This document shows, piece after piece, positions 52,599 to 62,741 of a stretch of 64,000 nucleotides of DNA. The notes under the pieces are model-generated. The model did no database searches. It had not been told where the DNA came from and was given only the letters and a program-made list of their open reading frames with translations. Position 1 is the stretch's first letter, and the number at the start of each line of letters is the position of its first letter. The DNA is from Todiramphus chloris collaris (taxonomy: Eukaryota; Chordata; Aves; Coraciiformes; Alcedinidae), in the NCBI GenBank assembly GCA_025345505.1, contig JANVCC010000021.1, positions 32,668,893-32,732,892 on the forward strand, given 5' to 3'. Made by a program: the position numbers and the translations under genes.

Positions 52599-52662
52599 AT
52601 ATATATCTATATCTATATCATCTATATCTATATTTATATCTATATCTATCTATATACACACA
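52599..52662 (+). repeat. (TATATC)n imperfect microsatellite
   Basis: About 60 bp of interrupted TATATC and TATC units passing into tatacacaca. The interruptions suggest an aging hexanucleotide array. Confidence 0.9.
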
Positions 52663-54059
52663 AATGCACCATTTGCATTACAGAATGACAGAATAGATCC
52701 TGCATATTCAGTTATGAGACCTCCCTCTTTGCCAATTCCCTCTTAAATTTCTTAATTAATAGAGATGTGTTTGTTTGAGAAAATTTGGCAGGTTCCATCT
52801 TTTAAAAAATATTGCTTCATTTTAAATTTGTGTTCATTCAACTTGGAATATTTTTCTTATCCAAATGAAAAAAACACAACTGTAAATCCATGTTTATATC
52901 CTTTGTCAGTGATCGTATCAACTCCAACATATTCCTTAAGTAAGATACCATGCTAGTATGGTAGCCAGTTTTCAGAAAGCAACTGACTGGAAATACAGGA
53001 AAAGGACTGAGGACATCATCACCCCTTGATGCAACAGTCATACAACAATGGATGTATTCCAGGAACCTGAGTTATTACAGTGGCTGTAGTGCGAAGAGAG
53101 GATGCTAAGATTGCCTTTTGTCTGACTATTATATGAAATGTAATCATCTACCATCATATTAATTATATGAGGGAAATACTGCCAGTAGAAATGCTTTCTG
53201 TGATCTAGTGTAATAAAATATAAGCCTGCATACTTAGGAAGTTACTTAAAGAGTCAGACTTTTATATCATATCTTTGGCCTGCCTTTTGTCTTAATGATT
53301 TCATTTAAACTAATATGCTATGAAAGGTACTTGACAGTATGTGATCTGAGCACTTTACTGTGCTAGTGAAAAAGGAAAAAGCTAATCTTATGAAAGTTGT
53401 TAATAGGTCTTAAAGTATTATCAATGTTTTAACATATTATTCACTTTTGTATGCTATTAGGGAGAGGGGAGTTGACTAATGTGATAAGAAACCAATTAAT
53501 ATGATACAGAAGCAAGTATATGATAAGACCTTTGTTCAGAATATTGCTGGCTTTGATAAAACCTCCCACACAGACATTCAATAGCTTCTTCATTGCAACT
53601 CCTATAGGGATTTTTTTTATGTCCACCATAGAAGAACATAGGAATTTGTTTGTTGCTCTCTATACAGCTTGTAGCATTATCAGTAACTAACAATTTGAAA
53701 GACATCAGATTACTGCTTTCTCTGAGAACATTTCAATTACAAGCCTACAGCTAAAACTCCTAGGTAAATGACACTTTTTAATTGTATGTGAAATATTCAG
53801 CATAAATGTTACTCCTTCCATTATATTTTGTGTGACCCTTTGGAATGTTACAGTTATCATCCTTCTGAAATATAAATATTTTATAATTTAACCTGGAATG
53901 AAAGAAATGTTTGATTGCATGCTTCTCTGATAAACCTCATCATAATCATGATAAAGATGTGGAGCTTAAGTAGTTCAAATAATATGTGTATTTATTGTTA
54001 CTGATTATGACGTGCGGAAAACAAACTCTACAACCTGTAAAGGTTATAAAGCAGGTATG

Positions 54060-54065
54060 TTTATT
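54060..54065 (-). promoter_or_regulatory. LTR polyadenylation signal AATAAA (proximal to U5)
   Basis: AATAAA on the minus strand about 50 bp before the LTR 3' end, right after the hairpin at 54074-54109. Likely the functional R-region signal in the original provirus. Confidence 0.6.
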
Positions 54066-54073
54066 ACGGCGCC

Positions 54074-54109
54074 GGGTGCAAGGGGGATCGTTCCTCCTAA
54101 CTTGCACCC
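54074..54109 (-). other. 9-bp perfect inverted repeat in LTR R region
   Basis: Arms gggtgcaag (54074-54082) and cttgcaccc (54101-54109) are exact complements around an 18-base spacer. Transcribed from the LTR (minus) they would fold into a stable hairpin between two AATAAA signals. Such hairpins in R can bring a poly-A signal and its cleavage site together. That role is inference. Confidence 0.8.
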
Positions 54110-54131
54110 TGAAGTGTCCATCGAGCAGGTA

Positions 54132-54137
54132 TTTATT
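54132..54137 (-). promoter_or_regulatory. LTR upstream AATAAA
   Basis: A second AATAAA on the minus strand, 67 bp before the one at 54060-54065 and on the other side of the hairpin. Which one was used cannot be told from sequence. Confidence 0.45.
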
Positions 54138-54375
54138 ACACCAAAGTATGCATATTTAACAGAGTTAGTTACATATTCGTGATATGGGGTTGGATTATTA
54201 CAATCAGTTCCAGGAACTCATTATCATAGGCCTCCTCCCATTGGCGCTTGCGCAATGCCGTCTGGTGGTCGTAGGCAGGGGTCTTCGGGAGGAAGGCTCT
54301 CAGTCTTCCTCAAGGTGTACTTTTCACCTTTTGTCTCAGGATGCAGAGTTGCGATGAGTCAGAGATCACAAGACT

Positions 54376-54387
54376 GGGGGGGGGGGG
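54376..54387 (+). repeat. Poly-G(12) in LTR
   Basis: Twelve G within the U3 part of the antisense LTR. A homopolymer expansion or sequencing uncertainty. Confidence 0.85.
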
Positions 54388-54600
54388 CTTTTCTTTATTC
54401 CTCCCTGTCTTGGAGTAATCTTCCCTTATCTACAAGCCATGCAAGATGAGCTAAGGACCATCAAGTTTGTCTCAAGGCCTCAGCATCCTGTCTCCTGTTT
54501 ATCTCAGGATGCCTCAGGATAACAATGGTTGCTCAACTTGCTTTATTACCTTTCAAGCAGAATACTGTCCCCCTCACTTCAGTTATGCTTCAGTAAACAC

Positions 54601-55312
54601 ATGACCTTGAATGCACATTAAATAAAAACCCTAAAAAAAACTTATATGCTACTAGATGTTCTTATTATCTTCTTCAGTAGTCTATACTTTGCCAAATAGT
54701 TTATCAATAAATAAGAACAAAATTGAATATATGTATATATAATTTTTTTTTTTTTTTTTTTTTGATACTGTGGTCCTATGCAGTATGGTGTGTCAGTGAT
54801 TTCTAAGTGCATCACTAATACTCCTATTGGACTTTAACAGTGGTGAAATTTTAAAGGATAGATTGGTAGAATTTCATTTATTTTTTAGTCTCTTTCATCT
54901 GCTGCTGCTTAACATTTTATTATACATAATGGTTAATTTCTCTCTGCTAAAGATATTGGTTTCCTCATATATTGTTAAATCATATTGGAATCTTATATCT
55001 TTAAAACATGCGATAAATCCTATTTTGAAGCAATACTGAAACTACTTTGACAGAAATTTGTCATTGTGGATTGTGAATTGTCTGGGATCTCCAGAAGTTT
55101 GTCATTGTATGTCACTATAAAACTATAGTATATAAGAAAATATATATTTTCCATTTTTTCCCATTTTAGGATGTCTGTCAATGGCTGCAATTAAAAAAAC
55201 GAAACAAACAAACAAAAATACCCCAACAAAAAACCAGGACTACTTAAAAAAAAAGAGGTTGATAAAGAGAAATACAATAAAAGAGAAAGGAGGAAACAGG
55301 AAGTGCAGAGCA
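54601..55312. other. AT-rich DNA, no gene recognised
   Basis: Holds poly-T at 54741-54763 and an A-rich low-complexity patch at 55188-55255. Nothing coding recognised. Confidence 0.5.
54741..54763. repeat. Poly-T tract
   Basis: About 23 T following a TATATA-containing stretch. Confidence 0.85.
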
Positions 55313-55795
55313 TGTGAATATCATCTAGTCCAACCTTCAGCCCAACACTGCAAGCTTACCACTAAACCATGTCCCTGAGCACCAGGTCCACACACCATTG
55401 AAATGCCTTCAGGGATGGCAACTCCACCACTGCCCTGGGCAGATCCTTCCAATGTTTGATAACCATTTTGGTGAAGAAATGTTTCCACTTGTGACCAGAT
55501 GCCAGCCAGATTTAGCTCCATTCACTCCCACTCTTTCCACCAGGCCATCCAGACAGTATTTTTATCCAGTATAGAATGTATTTATCCAAGCCTTGCACCA
55601 TAAGTTTCTAAAGGAGAATGCTGTGGGAGACAGTGTCAAAGGCTTTACTAAAGTCCAGGTAGACAATGTCCACAGTTCTTCCCTCATCCACTAGGTGAGT
55701 CACCTTGTTGTAGGAGATCAGGTTAGTCAGGCAGGACCTGCCTTTTGTAAGCACTGGGCCTGATCACCTGGTTGTCTTGTATGTGTGTAACACAA
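55313..55795 (-). mobile_element. CR1 LINE with large internal deletion
   Basis: The minus-strand 5' part (about 55795-55487) is RT: antisense of the 'CLTNL' block, of '[12 protein letters not shown]' near 55640-55670, and down to the 'VTSG' block. At about 55485 it jumps directly to the ORF2 C-terminus ('FFTK...HWK', 'LPRAVVELPSLKAF') and the 3' UTR ('ggttggactagatgatatt' at its end, 55318). Compared with the copy at 9775-12502, about 0.75 kb is missing, including the catalytic FADD box. The element was therefore rearranged either during insertion or later. Confidence 0.88.
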
Positions 55796-56211
55796 ATTGG
55801 AAAGTCATCAAAAACAAAGTGAATAGTAGAAAGTCTAAAGCTAATGAAAGAAAGTGAAAATTACTCTTTCTATACACAAAGTGAATTCTATTTAATTTGT
55901 TTGTGATCATAAGTTTGACACCCTATGCTGCCAGAGAGTAAGAAAAGACTAGCAGATGCTGCTTTCTAAGGCATGTTCAAGTATGTTCTCTGCTTGAATT
56001 ACAAGCACAGATACAGCTGGCTAGATTTTAAAACTGTGGAAAAAAATGAATACGAGATTTAAAATCTGGGTAACAGCAATGTCTTGTCCCACTCAGTGGA
56101 CAACAAGGGAGGTGAATTTTTGTGATCCCCCAAAAGAGGCTTTCCCTGCATGGCAGAGCAGCTGGGGCAGCAGAATCATGACAATGACTTCAAGGAAAAA
56201 TAACAAAACAA

Positions 56212-56217
56212 TTTATT
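56212..56217 (-). promoter_or_regulatory. LTR polyadenylation signal AATAAA
   Basis: AATAAA on the minus strand inside the probable LTR, at a position suited to the R region. Functional role inferred. Confidence 0.45.
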
Positions 56218-56300
56218 ATTTCTCCCTAATGAAGCAACCAACAAATAAATATAGGATAAAGGTATTATTTTTGTAGGTGATTATTTTATGGTGAGACTAA

Positions 56301-56334
56301 ATTAAGAAAGAGTTATTATTAAGAAAGAGTTATT
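56301..56334 (+). repeat. 17-bp tandem duplication
   Basis: The unit attaagaaagagttatt occurs twice head to tail (56301-56317 and 56318-56334) without mismatch, inside the probable LTR. A recent local duplication. Confidence 0.92.
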
Positions 56335-56811
56335 AGAAAAGAGGAAAAGATAGGGGGAGAAAGTGAGTAAAAGGGAGAGAGTAAGATAAAGATAAAAGGT
56401 TATCACCACCCGTGGATCCAGTGACATCTCACTGGATCAGTTCAAGTCTTCAGTTCTTCAGTGGTGGGTGCATGCTGGTCAATATGTTTCTGTCCTTTTA
56501 CACCCTTGGATATCTGGGTGGCATTCCCAGTTTCCACAGGAAGTTGTGTTGATTTGCATGAGACCCATGAGCTCACCTGCCATCCTCATCCCCCATGGTG
56601 CAGTCAGCAGGAGCACTTAACTAAAGAAAAGACAGACTCCCACCTATGCAGAACTTGTATCTTCCTTTTATTAAAGCATGTCTACAAGGAGACAAAGGGG
56701 GAGCACAGAGACATTGGGAGCAATCAACACTTCTTCCCTCCAGACAGGTCTTTCCAGATCTTTTCACCACACAAGGTTTGAGGCACACAATAGCCAGGCC
56801 CTTACAAGCAG

Positions 56812-59405
56812 TTAAAGGAAGCTAACCATATTTTTAGGTTTGTTTGTTTTGTTATGGTTTTTTTTTTTTAATTGATTGCCAAAAGGAAGTTTTTAAACAC
56901 TCATTTGCTTTTTCAAAGTAAAGCAATAAAGCCTCTACCCATGTATTTCTTTTCTTACTTCCCCTCTTCCCAAAAATGAGATAAAGTTGCCCTTTCTGAA
57001 ATACATGTTGAACTTAAGAAACCTTGAGATTAAAGAATTATTATGTGTATTTTAAGTCTATTTTAATTACACTACCTTAAATATTTTCTTTTAAATTGTT
57101 CTTTTGTGATTTGCATTTTCGGTTCACTAAGTTCTATTCTAAACATCACTGAGCTTGTAATTGTTTGAGGCACAAATAATAAAAGCTAATTTGTTGACAT
57201 TCCTTGAAACACCAAGGAATCCAGCCGAGACATAATGGATTTTTCTATCCCTTCCTTAAGAGGCAGTTTCTAGTTTAATTCCTTCTCTGGAAATGTCTCA
57301 CTGATGCGTAAATTCAGGGATCTAAAGGTTATGAATATAGCTCTTTGCTGTACTATTTATTCATTCTGGGTCATGATAAGACAAAAATAGAGAATACAGT
57401 AAACAGAATTAATTAATTTCTCTGTGTAAATGGCAAACACATTCAATCATGTTATTTACTACTTCTAAAAAAATTGATAGATAATATGAGTGGGACCTCT
57501 CAAATATACCTGACTATTGTCATATTAAAACTGTGAAATGTGAAAAGCTAATCTAAATGAGATTCTTCCTCTGGATGTTCCAAATGACTGTATCTTTCTA
57601 AGCTTGTTGTCTTCTATATTCTTTAAAAAAAAAAAAAAAAAAAAAAAAATCCTTGATAAATGCATACATTATTTAGCTCACAGGCTGCTTAATAGTATTA
57701 TTCAACAATGTAATTGCTAGGTCTGAGAGCTATAATGATATTTCCCCTGGATCATCTCAAAGTCATTTACTTATTTTAGTTGCTGCATTTCATAATGCTC
57801 TAAATTTCTAAGCATGAAGTAGAGTTAGAAAAAAAAAAAAAGTGACTAGGTGAGACTGATAAGACAAATCTGTAAGAGAAAATAATAATGACTTAGTGAC
57901 TGATCTTTAAATGCTTTCAGTCACTGACACTGTAACTATCACAGATTTTGTGATTCCTAGGAAATTTGTAAGTTTTGTATTAAATTCAAAAATTATTTTT
58001 ACTGTGGCTAATGCCATGTGGTTAATGTCATGTATTCAGGTAAACAGTGAAAGTCAAGAACATTCTGGATAGAAACAAGGAATTGAGTGTTTCTAAGGGA
58101 ACAAGCTTAATTTTATCTTTCTTAAACATATAATGACAAGAAGGAGAAGTGCTGAAATCAAGGAAGGAGTAGGGATATTCCATATGGTTCTCTGTCCCAT
58201 GTTGTTGCCAGATGAAATGAGGAAAAAAAGTTTGAGGAGAAAACCCAAAGATTACAATTCTGACGAAATAGAAACCTCTTAATTGTATACACACAGAAAA
58301 AAAATGCTAAAATACTTAAAATTTGGTGTACACATCTGAGACAATTGTAAAAGTTGCCATTATAATCAGTGGAGATCTAACCACAGTAAGTAAGCACTGA
58401 TTTAGCTACTCACACATAGGTGCATGATATTACATATGATAGAAATATGCATTGGTCAGTCATGTAAGACAGGTAGCTCTGCCAGCTTTGATGGAAACTT
58501 TCATGATGAATTCCACTAAAATGATAATAAAAAAATTAAAGTCACATTTTGTTAGTTTTTTCATCACTATTCTGCTTAGCAATAATCAATTTCCATGCTG
58601 GCATAAAGCCATTGGCTTTTACTTACCTAATTCATCCTCTTGGGAGCTGCATAAGTGCCCCGCATAAGTGCCCTGCAAAGATAAAAGTTAATTTCGTCCT
58701 TGTTTAATTGCATGCTAATTTCATGTAACTTTAAATGAACATATTTGAAAAGCAAGATAATTTGACCTATTATTTTGTAATTAAAGAAATACAGATGTAA
58801 AAACTTCTCCATATATTAATGAATTAAGCATTAATCAATGATTATACATTTAACTTGTCATTTAAAACTATGATTATAATAGGCTATCTTTTTGGTTTAG
58901 TTGATAATCTCCTAATTTCATTTAATAGATGTATTAATTAAAATATATAGTGCTTTGTCTTTATTTCTGTGTGACAGCTATCAACCTCCGTTGATAATCT
59001 ATGCATTATGACATCAGAGAACACTCACAATAAGTATATCATTTTGTACATGGTTTAGAGCCACCATAAATGGAGGAGAGCAGGCAAGATTAATATATTA
59101 AACTACAATTTTTTCAGTGATTTATTAATATGTAAAAATTTAACCTAAAAAATGACACTTGCTGCAGTTGGTCTGTGTCTACAGGGATTTTCTTTGCTTC
59201 CTCACATCCCAGCAGTCCACTGAAGCCCACAGGACTGAAGCTGATTCTGAATTCAGCTGTTTTAAAATCTGAAGGTAGATAGAAAATTTGTAAAATATAG
59301 CCTTGAGACTCCTGTTTAAACAGAAGCTGTGCTGATGTTGAAGAGAAATATGCAATAATATGTTATGATTTAAATTCATTTACCCATTATTAACTGTTAT
59401 TACTG
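56812..59405. other. AT-rich DNA, no gene recognised
   Basis: About 2.6 kb with poly-A at 57624-57649 and 57830-57841. No exon or transposon recognised. Confidence 0.5.
57624..57649 (+). repeat. Poly-A tract (about 25 A)
   Basis: A long A-run between 'ttcttt' and 'tccttg'. No retroelement body recognised upstream. Confidence 0.88.
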
Positions 59406-59455
59406 TGTCTACTGGGCTTGTCTAGAATAGAGTTAATTTTTCTCATAGTAGATCA
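59406..59455 (+). mobile_element. Fragment of an ERVL LTR start
   Basis: Begins tgtctactgg and contains 'agaatagagttaattttt' then 'ctcatagtag', which resembles the first 50 bp of bird ERVL LTRs in sense orientation (compare the complement of 20736-20780). Resemblance stops by about 59455, shortly before the CpG-rich block. It is either a broken LTR or a coincidental short match. Confidence 0.45.
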
Positions 59456-59499
59456 TATGCATCATATGCACAAAGTCCCTTGAAGTCCATGTGAAAAAC

Positions 59500-60111
59500 T
59501 GATGGACTAGAGACCCTCTTGTCCAGCATGGTCCTGCGCTCCCGAGATCAGCACCAGTGCAGACAAGTCCGCACTGGGGAAGGGAATCGCGGCGAAAGGG
59601 GTTTTCGGGGAGCTGTTTGTGAGGCTCTTCGAAGCCGGGAAAAGCCGGGAGAGCGGCCCGGCTGTGCTGGGGCCGGCAGCTGCTGGGCGGCTACTGCGGC
59701 GTCCCGGGGGAGCGGCTGCTGCGGCGTCCCGGGGAAGCAGCTCCGGCGGCGACAGAGCTGAACCAGCCGTAACCGCCACATCCAACCCCCGCCCCCCCCT
59801 ACCCTCGGGAACCCATTGAACGAACAAGAGGCGAGTGGCGTCCCCCGGCGAGCCCCTTGTCGGAGCAGCGCTGGCTCAGGCGCGCAGCCCCCACGCTCGG
59901 AGCCGGAGCGGGCATAGGGTCCGGGCCGCGTCCTCCGGTCCTGGGGCGACGGTTCGGGAAGGAGGAGACTCGGGCCGGGCGCTGGTTGCCCCCTGGTTCC
60001 CCCTCCTGGCTTGAGCGGCAGACTCGACTAGTGGTCATTGTCCTCCCAGAAAAGGACCTGGCCATGGTTACCAGATGGGATCTGCTGGATCAGCAGACCT
60101 GCCCCCCCCGC
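59500..60111. other. CpG-rich GC block of unknown origin
   Basis: About 600 bp of clearly GC- and CpG-rich DNA in AT-rich surroundings, the only such block in the window. It contains a 25-bp tandem pair (59688-59712 and 59713-59737, two mismatches) and an aagccggga tandem near 59632-59650. Overlapping frames are open on both strands (up to 106 codons), which GC-rich DNA gives by chance. No protein family, TATA box or splice pattern was recognised. It ends directly at a CR1 fragment. Candidates are a CpG-island promoter, the 5' UTR of a CR1, or ERV-derived sequence; I cannot decide between them. Confidence 0.7.
59688..59737 (+). repeat. 25-bp GC-rich tandem repeat, two units
   Basis: Units at 59688-59712 and 59713-59737 match at 23 of 25 bases, each containing ctgcggcgtcccgggg. 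A degenerate third unit may follow. GC-rich tandem units like these are seen in promoters and in LINE 5' UTRs. Confidence 0.9.
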
Positions 60112-60140
60112 ACAACTAGATAGCTATAGTAAAAGACAGG

Positions 60141-60188
<48 letters not shown>
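60141..60188 (+). repeat. Poly-A(48) inside CR1
   Basis: 48 consecutive A. Sequence on both sides aligns to adjacent parts of CR1 ORF2, where related copies have only about six A ('gataataaaaaatg'). It is thus an expanded internal A-run, not a retrotransposon tail. Confidence 0.9.
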
Positions 60189-60189
<1 letters not shown>

Positions 60190-60190
<1 letters not shown>

Positions 60191-61165
60191 AACCTTCTAT
60201 AAATACATTCATAACAAAAGGAGGACTAGGGAGAATCTTCATCCTTTATTGAATGCAGGGACAAACACAGAGACTAGAGATGAGGAAAAGGCTGAGGTAC
60301 TTAATGCCTTCTTTGCCTCAGTCTTTAATAGCAGGAGTAGTTGTTTGCTGGATAGCCAACCCCTCGAGCTGGAAGATAGGGATGGGGAACAGAAGGATGT
60401 CTCCATAAGCCAAGAGGAAATGGTTAGTGACCTGCTGCACCACCTAAACATACATAAGTCTACGGGGCCAGATAGGTTACACCCAAGAGTGATGAAGGAG
60501 TTGGCAGATGTGCTCACCAAGCACTCTTCATGATTTATCAGCAGTCCTGGCTAACCAGGGAGGTCCCAACAACCTGAAGGTTAGCAAATATGACACCCTT
60601 CTACAAAAAGGGCCAGAATGAGGATCTGGGGAACTACAGACCTGTCAGTCTGACCTCAGTGCCAGGGAAGGTCATGGATCAAATCATCATGAGTGTCATA
60701 ACACACCATTTGCCAGACAAACAGGCAATCAGGGCCAGATAGCATGGGTTCATGAAAGACAGGTCCTGCTTAATGAACATCATCTTCCTCTATGACAAAG
60801 TGGCCTATTTGGTGGATGAGGGAAAGGCTGTGGATGTTGTTTACCTGAACTTTGGTAAAGCCTTTGATACTGTTCCCCACAGAATCCTCATGAAAAAAAA
60901 CTGGCTGCCATAGGCCTGGGTAGGCATATGCTCCACTGGATCAAACACTGTCTGGATGTCTGGGCCCAGAGAGTGGTGGTGAATGGAATTACTTCCAGTT
61001 GGTGACCAGTCACAAGTGGTGTTCCCCAGGGCTCAGTGCTGGGGCCACTCTTGTTTAATATCTTTATCAATGATCTTGACAAGGAGATTGGGAGCTCCCT
61101 CAGTAAGTTTGCAGATGACACTAAGTTAGGTGTGAGTTTTGATCTCCTTGAGGGTAGGAAGGAAC
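60190..61165 (+). pseudogene. CR1 ORF2 remnant (linker to RT palm)
   Basis: A 94-codon frame at 60249-60533 carries 'DEEKAEVLNAFFASVFNS' and 'HKSTGPDRLHPRVMKELADV', the segment before RT. Then stops and frameshifts break the RT blocks, although 'YRPVSLTSVPGKVMDQI' near 60640, '[12 protein letters not shown]' near 60860 and catalytic FADD at 61108-61119 remain readable. Inactive. Confidence 0.9.
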
Positions 61166-61379
61166 ATGATAAATTAATCATCAACTAGCATCACCAAACT
61201 CAATTCACTTTCTAAGTACATATTCAAAGGCAAGCCCCTGATGGAATGGAAACAAGAGTACTTGGTAGAGTTACTTTTTAATAGTATTTTTAATCTCACA
61301 GAATTATCAGTCCAAAGTGACAAGTTTAACATATCTAGCATACATTACTTATTTCCAGTATTATATATCATACAATTTT

Positions 61380-61449
61380 GTTAACACTTATTTTTATTAC
61401 ATTTCTAAAATACTGTTAACACTTATTTTTATTACATTTCTAAAATACA
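61380..61449 (+). repeat. 35-bp tandem duplication
   Basis: The unit beginning gttaacacttatttttatta is present twice head to tail (61380-61414 and 61415-61449), differing only at the last base. Near identity indicates a recent event or an assembly artefact. Confidence 0.95.
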
Positions 61450-62620
61450 TTTAGGAAAACTTAGGATTGTAACAAATGCTACATATGACACATGGTTAAT
61501 ATTTTATTCCTGTAGCCAAGTATCTGAATCATATAAAGACACAAACCTTGAAATGTGAGGCAAGATTAAATGAGTAGGACACTTATTTGTGACCTCTACA
61601 CAAAGACTGTAAAGAAGAAAATGAGTTTTCCTTTGGTAAACAGTATTTAACATAATGACTACTAGAGGTTTGGGCGACAATTATTTCCCAGGTCATCCTA
61701 AATGACCTTGTTGAGAAGTCATCATAATTTAATATTTGAGGGGAGTGAAAATTGGATCTTGCTATATTCTGAACACTGTACAGTGAGAAAAATAGTAAAG
61801 AAAATATTGTTTTGACGTCAGTGTAGCTCCACATGTTTAGTAGAAAGAAAGTAAACCTCATCTATCATCTTTGCAAAAAAAATCCCCAAATGCAGTCTTC
61901 AATGGTCCTAGCTAGCCCAGTTGTATTGCAGTGTTGTGCTGCTAGGTATTAGCTGCTCATATCAGACTTTGCCTCTCTGGAGACTGTAAATAAGCTTTGC
62001 TCTCATACTAATGCAAGGCAGTTACCGTACAGGTAGTTGTGTTACCTTTGCTGTTACGTGATAATGGCTTGACATATGGGTGTGTTTCTTTGATCCCTAT
62101 CCCATGTCATTTCCCATCGCTGTAACCAAGAAAGCACATTTGAAATTACACTTTCTTTTTCCAAAATGATGCAGTATGTCAGTGCTGGTTAGAACTCTGG
62201 CATAACAGATTTAGTTGTTACTACAAGCATGAATTCATAGCATTATATAATCTCTTTTTGTTTATTTAATCCTATCATTTTAATCTGTGTACTCATGGGA
62301 GATGATGTCCATGAAATTTAATGAAAATCTGATCTTGGTAGTGTCAGAGGAATTGTGTGATGTCTCCTTTTAAATAAGGAATTTACCCAAGATATTCAGA
62401 AATTAGTGGATTTGGATTTCCCTCTCTTTTGTTTCATTTTTTAAATTATTGCTTAAATAATGTCTCACCTACAAATTTTTATTTATCAATGAAAAGAATA
62501 GCTTCCATCTTAATGGCTGTTCCTTAACAGTTTATACTTTCATGGTCATTCTTTGCCACATGTCTCTAAAGCATTTGAAAAAAATGCAATTGAAATTTTG
62601 CCAAAGACAATAACCTCTCT

Positions 62621-62741
62621 AAAAAAGAAAAACAACCAAGCAAACAAAGCCAACAAAACCAAAAACCACCACCAAAAAAAAAAAAAAAAAAAACCCACCA
62701 AAAAAAACCAAGCAACCAAAACCAAACCCAAACAAAAAACA
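62621..62741 (+). repeat. A/C-rich low-complexity tract
   Basis: About 120 bp of A and C with very few other bases, including an A-run of about 19 and CAAACC-like motifs. It makes a spurious lysine-rich open frame on + and a phenylalanine-rich one on -. Confidence 0.92.

Larger units (their letters stand above)
50633..54011. other. AT-rich DNA, no gene recognised
   Basis: Contains TA/T-rich DNA at 51160-51200, an AAAT repeat at 51612-51632, poly-T at 51834-51849, and a TATATC-type microsatellite at 52599-52662. Nothing coding is supported. Confidence 0.5.
54012..54600 (-). mobile_element. Solo LTR (ERVK/ERV1-like), antisense
   Basis: A 589-bp LTR with exact 5-bp flanking repeats atgac (54007-54011 and 54601-54605). 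On the minus strand it runs from GTGTTTACTGAAGC to TTTTCCGCAC. The conventional TG...CA ends lie one base inside, so the exact boundary is ambiguous by a base. Its end region holds two AATAAA signals and a strong hairpin between them, then 'ACCTGCTTTATAACC' and '...AGAGTTTGTTTTCCGC', a U5 style common in bird ERVs. The class call (ERVK versus others) is tentative. No internal genes remain, so it is a solo LTR. Confidence 0.85.
56080..56806 (-). mobile_element. Probable solo LTR, ERVL-like, antisense
   Basis: On the minus strand it starts TGTAAGGGCCTGG and ends GGGACAAGACA, giving TG...CA termini. The flanks agcaa (56075-56079) and agcag (56807-56811) agree at 4 of 5 bases. An AATAAA signal (56212-56217) lies about 130 bp from the minus-strand 3' end. 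Composition is more GC-rich than the flanks, with purine-rich DNA at 56325-56400. No retroviral genes adjoin. I do not recognise the exact family, so the call rests on ends, target duplication, poly-A signal and size (727 bp). Confidence 0.62.
60112..61165 (+). mobile_element. CR1 LINE middle fragment, both ends missing
   Basis: Homology starts in the ORF2 linker just before the A-run ('agctatagtaaaagac' compares with 'agctatggctgttaagg' at 10695 in the longer copy) and continues through RT to just after the FADD box. It ends near 61165 in '[10 protein letters not shown]'-like sequence. The C-terminal domain, 3' UTR and octamer tail are absent, which is unusual because CR1 insertion begins at the 3' end. 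The 3' part must have been lost later, or the piece was moved by another process. A 48-base poly-A interrupts it at 60141-60188. Confidence 0.92.

Noticed and set aside
59507..60123. Overlapping open frames on both strands in the CpG-rich block
   Set aside because: GC-rich DNA is poor in stop codons. Frames are open in several phases at once and look like alanine/arginine/proline-rich translation noise.
60888..61184. 98-codon minus frame
   Set aside because: Antisense shadow of the CR1 RT region.
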